Shown here: in pieces, positions 60,715 through 64,000 of the stretch
Numbering within the stretch: the first letter of the stretch is position 1
Layout of the letters: every line of letters begins with the position of its first letter
Source of the DNA: Crocodylus rhombifer
Lineage: Eukaryota > Chordata > Crocodylia > Crocodylidae
Length of the DNA stretch: 64,000 bases
Assembly: GCA_038503035.1 (NCBI GenBank)
Contig: JAVSML010001076.1
Span: forward strand, 158,827 to 222,826
Direction: 5' to 3'
The notes under the pieces: generated by a model
Told to the model about the DNA's origin: nothing
What the model saw: only the letters and a program-made list of their open reading frames with translations
Database searches by the model: none
Program-made: the position numbers and the translations under genes

Positions 60715-61298
60715 TATCCACTTTTTCCCCTCCCATCACTGGGGGACTCCGGGGGTTTCCAGTGGACCCCCTAATTTTAAGACCACAAGAAATTGTTTCC
60801 TGCTGGGCAGAGCCTGTTTGGATGCTTGCAGCCATCACCCTGGTCAGAGAAAGCCAGGGTGCATCCTATGGGGACTTCAGGTTGCAAAAGTGGGGGTGCT
60901 CTTTTTGGGAAATCTCTCCTGCACTGGCCACTAACTGCTGGGGGTGTGGGAGGGGCACTACACTGGAGCCTCTAATTCAAACACTGAAATGAATTTTTGG
61001 CTGCTGAGTGACCTGTCTTTGCTTGCTTGCAGCCATCACCTTGGCAACCGGTCTGCATATTAGGGGGGGCCCACCTCACGAGGTACTGTTTTTGGGAAAG
61101 CTGAAAGGCTGCCTTCGCCTGCCCTTGCCAGCTTCAAGCGGAGCCCTGCCAGCCAGCATAAGCTATATGGAGTGGGGGGGGGGAGGACTTGGGGTGGAAT
61201 GCAGTTTGTTTGGGTTTTTTTGGCTTGGACTTCCACAGTCTCCCTGCACAGACCACTAACCAGAACCCCACATTAGGACAACTTCTATCCTGGTCACC
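60715..61298 (+). repeat. Family F repeat units 1 and 2
   Basis: Unit 1 (about 60730-60950) has 'TGGATGCTTGCAGCCATCAC', 'GGTGCATCCTATGGGGAC' and 'GGGGGTGCTCTTTTTGGGAA'. Unit 2 (about 61005-61260) has 'GCTTGCAGCCATCACCTTGG' and 'TTTTTGGGAAAGCTG' with 'CTCCCTGCACAGACCAC'. A third unit lies on the other side of the solo-LTR-like insertion. No coding domain. Confidence 0.6.
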
Positions 61299-62447
61299 TG
61301 TGACAGTGCATCTTTGGGTGCCTGCCAGTTTAAGGGCTGGAGGAAGGCAACCAGCAGGTGCTTGATTAGGGTGGCCATTTTAGGACCACACTGTCACAGG
61401 CTGGGACAGTAGTTTGCTGGAAGCTGCCAAGGGAGTAGCATCATCCAGCTGAGCTTCTGCTCCTGGAAAAACTTCTAGGTAAGGGCAGAAGCTATAGGGA
61501 TGATAGGAGACTCCTGATCCTGGGCATGACCTGAAACTACACCCTGCTAGAAAAGGGTGGCCTGGTGGGGCTGTTTGTGGCAGAACAGCCCACAAGAAAT
61601 GCCAGGCCAGTTATCTCCATGGTGAAAGGTGGGTAGGGGTGCCTTATCCCTGTCTCCTACCATCTGATGGGTAATACCGAAAGCATTGGGAACAATGTGG
61701 GTCAGGCATGTTAATAAAGTGGCATCTGAGCTCAGCAGGGGCCCCAGAGGGGTTGGTTTGTTGTGTGGTCCCATGTAGAATAAGGTGTAGTAGTGCACCT
61801 GAAGGACTACACTAGTGGGTGCAAAGTAGGGCTGCACAGAGCGGCTTGAAGGGCTGTACCAGGGTTTACTGAATAGGGCTGTGAGGGTGGCTTGAGGGTG
61901 GTACATGGGCCAACCCCAAGTGTGAGAGCATGAAACTAGTTGCCCGGTGAGGAGCTAGGGGCAGAAGCAGCCCACTGTCAGCACAAGGGTATGACATGTA
62001 GAGTAGGTGAACTTGCAGTATCCAAAGTTGCTGCGTGGTAGTGCTGGAGAGTGAGTAGAAAAGCTTGAAGGCCGAAAGGAGTCACTCAAGGGAAGAAAGG
62101 TACCAGTAATAGATGGTATGCTAGAGGCTAGTGGCGTGCAAGAGGGCCCTGTGAGAGGGAGGCAGCATGAGTGAGTGTGTACGAAAGGGGCCAACAAAAA
62201 ACTGAGTTTGCTTTGGCCTCAGACCAGGAAGCAATACCAATCTGGATGCTATCTGCAAGGCATGGACCATGGTATAGGGAAGGTTTGGAGCCATGGATAG
62301 TGCCCCCTGGCATCGGGGTAGTGAATGGGCAGCCTCCGACTTAATATATTATGATAATATTCAAGTTGTGGCAGCTGAGTCAGGGCAGATTGCCGTAGGC
62401 AGGTGGGCAGGCTAACTTGAGGTCTTGCCCCAGGAAGGCCCGTCACA
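61299..62447. mobile_element. Solo-LTR-like unit, TG...CA with 4-base duplication
   Basis: It starts TGTGACAG and ends CGTCACA, a TG...CA inversion. It is flanked on both sides by CACC (61295-61298 and 62448-62451), the duplication length of Ty3/gypsy-type elements. It interrupts the family F array. AATAAAG near 61711 could be a poly(A) signal for the plus orientation, but the orientation is not certain. Minus-strand frames inside carry no domain. Confidence 0.6.
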
Positions 62448-63020
62448 CACCAAAAGCATTTTTGGGTGCTCTCCCTGAAAAATCTATTTCCATAGTTAAT
62501 TTTGGAGAACACCGGTAAGCGTGTTTTTCCTTTTTCTAAACCTGCGTTTCCATGCTGTATTATTCATTATTTATTGCTTCCAATTCTGCCCCAGGCAATG
62601 CAATTGGAAACCATGCAAATATAACTTATCTCTTCTTTAGTGACCATTGATCACCAGCCTACCCATATTCCACACACACCCTCACCTGGCATTCCTCCCC
62701 CCCCACCCCAATCACTGGGTAGAGTCTTGAGGTTTTCACTGTACCCTCATTCTCCCAGACAAAAAGTAATTTTTGCCCACTTAGCAAAGCCTATTTGAAT
62801 GCTTGCATCCATCACCCTGGCTATAGAAAGGTGGGGTGTATCCTAGGGACAACTTGGAGTACAAAGATGGGGGTGCTATTTTTTGGAAAAACCCTCCCTG
62901 CAGTGCCCATTCATGACAACCATGCATAAGCACAATTTTTTTTGTCAGCCAGCAAATAATTTTCAGCTCAGTCTGAGGCATTGTCTTATGAGGTACCCTA
63001 TTTGCATCTCAATTCCACAG
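62448..63020 (+). repeat. Family F repeat unit 3
   Basis: Positions 62690-62920 repeat the 60730-60950 unit: 'GAATGCTTGCATCCATCACC', 'GGGTGTATCCTAGGGACAAC', 'GGGGGTGCTATTTTTTGGAA', 'CCTCCCTGCAGTGCCC'. Confidence 0.6.
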
Positions 63021-64000
63021 TTTCATAGTTTCATAGTTTGTAGGGTCGGAAGGGACCTGAGCAGATCATCTAGTCCGACCCCCTGCCGTGGCAGGAAAGA
63101 CTATTGGGGTCAAATGACCCCAGCAAGATGTTCATCCAACCTCCTCTTAAACACCCCCAGGGTAGGAGCCTGCACCACTTCTCTTGAAAGCTGGTTCCAA
63201 ATCCTAGCCGCCCTGCCTGTGAAGTAACGCCTTCTGATATCTAACCTAAACCTACCCTCTGCCAGCTTGTGACCGCTATTCCTGGTCACTCCTGGCGGTG
63301 CTCGGGGAAACGGTGACTTCCCCAATGCCTGCTGATCCCCCCTGAATAGTTTATAACAGGCCACAAGATCCCCCCTCAGCCTTCTCTTGCGGAGGCTGAA
63401 CAGGTTCAGGTCCCGCAGCCTGTCCTCATAGGGCCTTCCCTGTTGTCCCCTGATCATACGAGTGGCCCTCCTCTGGACCCTCTCAATGCCGTCGACATCC
63501 CTTTTGAAGTGCGGTGCCCAGAACTGGACGCAGTACTCCAGCTGTGGCCTGACCAGTGCCGCATAGAGGGGAAGGATCACTTCCTTGGACCTGCTCAAGA
63601 TGCATCTGTGGATGCATGCCAAGGTGCGGTTGGCCTTCCTTAGTGCCTCTCCACACTGCCGGCCCATGTTCATCTTGGAGTCAATGATCACTCCCAGATC
63701 CCTTTCCACCTCTGTGCTGACAAGAGGGGAGTTCCCCAACCTGTAGGTATGGTGCTGGTTATTCTTCCCGAGGTGCATCACCTTGCACTTGTCTGTGTTG
63801 AAACCCATCCTATTCTCGTCCGCCCACCCTTGTAACCTGTCTAGGTCAGTTTGTAGCCTGTTGCATCCTTCCAGTGTTCCCACATCCCCCCACATCATAG
63901 TGTCATCAGCAGATTTGAACAGGGTGCTTTTTACCCCCTCGTCCAAATTGCTGATGAAGATGTTGAACAGTGCAGGCCCGAGGACCAAGCCCTGCGGAAC
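63021..64000 (-). mobile_element. CR1 LINE, young copy, runs off the window
   Basis: The 3' end at the left has the octamers TTTCATAG twice, then 'GGTCGGAAGGGACCTGAGCA'. The 3' untranslated part is about 90 bases. The 5' side continues beyond the window edge, so its true length is unknown. Confidence 0.92.
63110..64000 (-). CDS. CR1 ORF2 reverse transcriptase, C-terminal part, open frame
   Basis: A single uninterrupted frame of 296 codons runs from the window edge to a stop at 63110. It begins in reverse transcriptase motif B ('VPQGLVLGPALFNIF'), followed by the catalytic box as SADD (about residues 30-33 of the visible part). The aromatic residue usual before ADD is replaced by Ser, which may weaken activity. 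Then come 'GFNTDKCKVMHLGKNN', 'ERDLGVIIDSKMNMGRQCG', 'LVRPQLEYCVQFWAPHFKRD', 'RVQRRATRMIRGQQGRPYED', and the C-terminus 'LGVFKRRLDEHLAGVI'. In CR1 elements this enzyme primes reverse transcription at nicked genomic DNA and recognises the 3' octamer end. The endonuclease and N-terminal fingers would lie beyond the window. The absence of stops over 0.9 kb suggests recent insertion. The start cannot be given because the frame is open at the edge. Confidence 0.9.
   Translation of the reverse strand, partial: VPQGLVLGPALFNIFISNLDEGVKSTLFKSADDTMMWGDVGTLEGCNRLQTDLDRLQGWADENRMGFNTDKCKVMHLGKNNQHHTYRLGNSPLVSTEVERDLGVIIDSKMNMGRQCGEALRKANRTLACIHRCILSRSKEVILPLYAALVRPQLEYCVQFWAPHFKRDVDGIERVQRRATRMIRGQQGRPYEDRLRDLNLFSLRKRRLRGDLVACYKLFRGDQQALGKSPFPRAPPGVTRNSGHKLAEGRFRLDIRRRYFTGRAARIWNQLSREVVQAPTLGVFKRRLDEHLAGVI

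Noticed and set aside
60524..61259. Overlapping frames up to 136 codons
   Set aside because: They run across the family F units, differ between the units and show no domain.
1..64000. Host tRNA genes, CRISPR arrays, bacterial operons or restriction/defence systems
   Set aside because: No cloverleaf with A and B boxes, no regularly spaced identical repeats with unique spacers, and no dense coding were seen. The only tRNA-like match is the 18-base primer site at 24682-24699.

Overview
The window looks like non-coding nuclear DNA of a sauropsid, most likely a crocodilian (a turtle is the main alternative). The reason is its repeat content: several CR1 LINE 3' ends with the terminal ATTCTATG-type octamers, a Penelope-like element with GIY-YIG endonuclease, hAT transposons, and a Ty3/gypsy-type LTR retrotransposon primed by tRNA-Gly. 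The species call is inference. I found no convincing host protein-coding exon, tRNA, rRNA, CRISPR array or prokaryotic-style operon. Almost every open reading frame of any length lies in a transposon relic or in GC-rich low-complexity sequence. One 105-base exon-like interval (47123-47227) is recorded only as a weak candidate.

Layout. 1-2300 is a GC-rich mosaic of C-rich sequence, G-rich tandem repeats, LTR-like remnants and a repeat (family D) that recurs inverted at 12.3-12.7 kb. 3.6-5.2 kb is a three-level nest: a LINE with a 9-base target-site duplication inside a foldback hAT-type MITE (family A), itself inside a fragment of a larger repeat (family B). A second family-A MITE is at 6.5 kb and a CR1 tail at 8.7 kb. 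Family B is at 9.4-10.6 kb and again at 56.4-57.6 kb. A Penelope-like insertion with inverted terminal repeats and a 13-base target-site duplication is at 13.4-14.7 kb, and a CR1 is at 16.4-17.1 kb. 20.1-25.6 kb is a dense composite: LINE reverse transcriptase relic, minus-strand Penelope-like relic, hAT 3' end, then an internally deleted LTR retrotransposon with both LTRs, primer binding site and polypurine tract.

From 27 to 41 kb there are four more family-A type elements, a plus-strand CR1 (30.9 kb), a retrovirus-like LTR with TATA box and poly(A) signal (33-34.2 kb), an inverted-repeat element at 36.5 kb and an older CR1 (38.4 kb). 44.1-46.9 kb is a hAT element with an 8-base target-site duplication, CCAAT/TATA promoter-like signals, a BED zinc finger and a broken transposase. 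49.4-55.9 kb is AT-rich with little recognisable. The last 8 kb hold family B, GC-rich duplicated segments, a TG...CA solo-LTR-like unit with a 4-base duplication (61.3-62.4 kb) and a young-looking CR1 whose reverse transcriptase frame is still open at the window edge.

There is no gene network here. The genes are selfish-element genes in different stages of decay, and what they record is an order of insertions. I see no previously undescribed functional system. The most informative items are the nested insertions with intact duplications, the foldback MITE family, and an LTR-like segment embedded in the hAT element.
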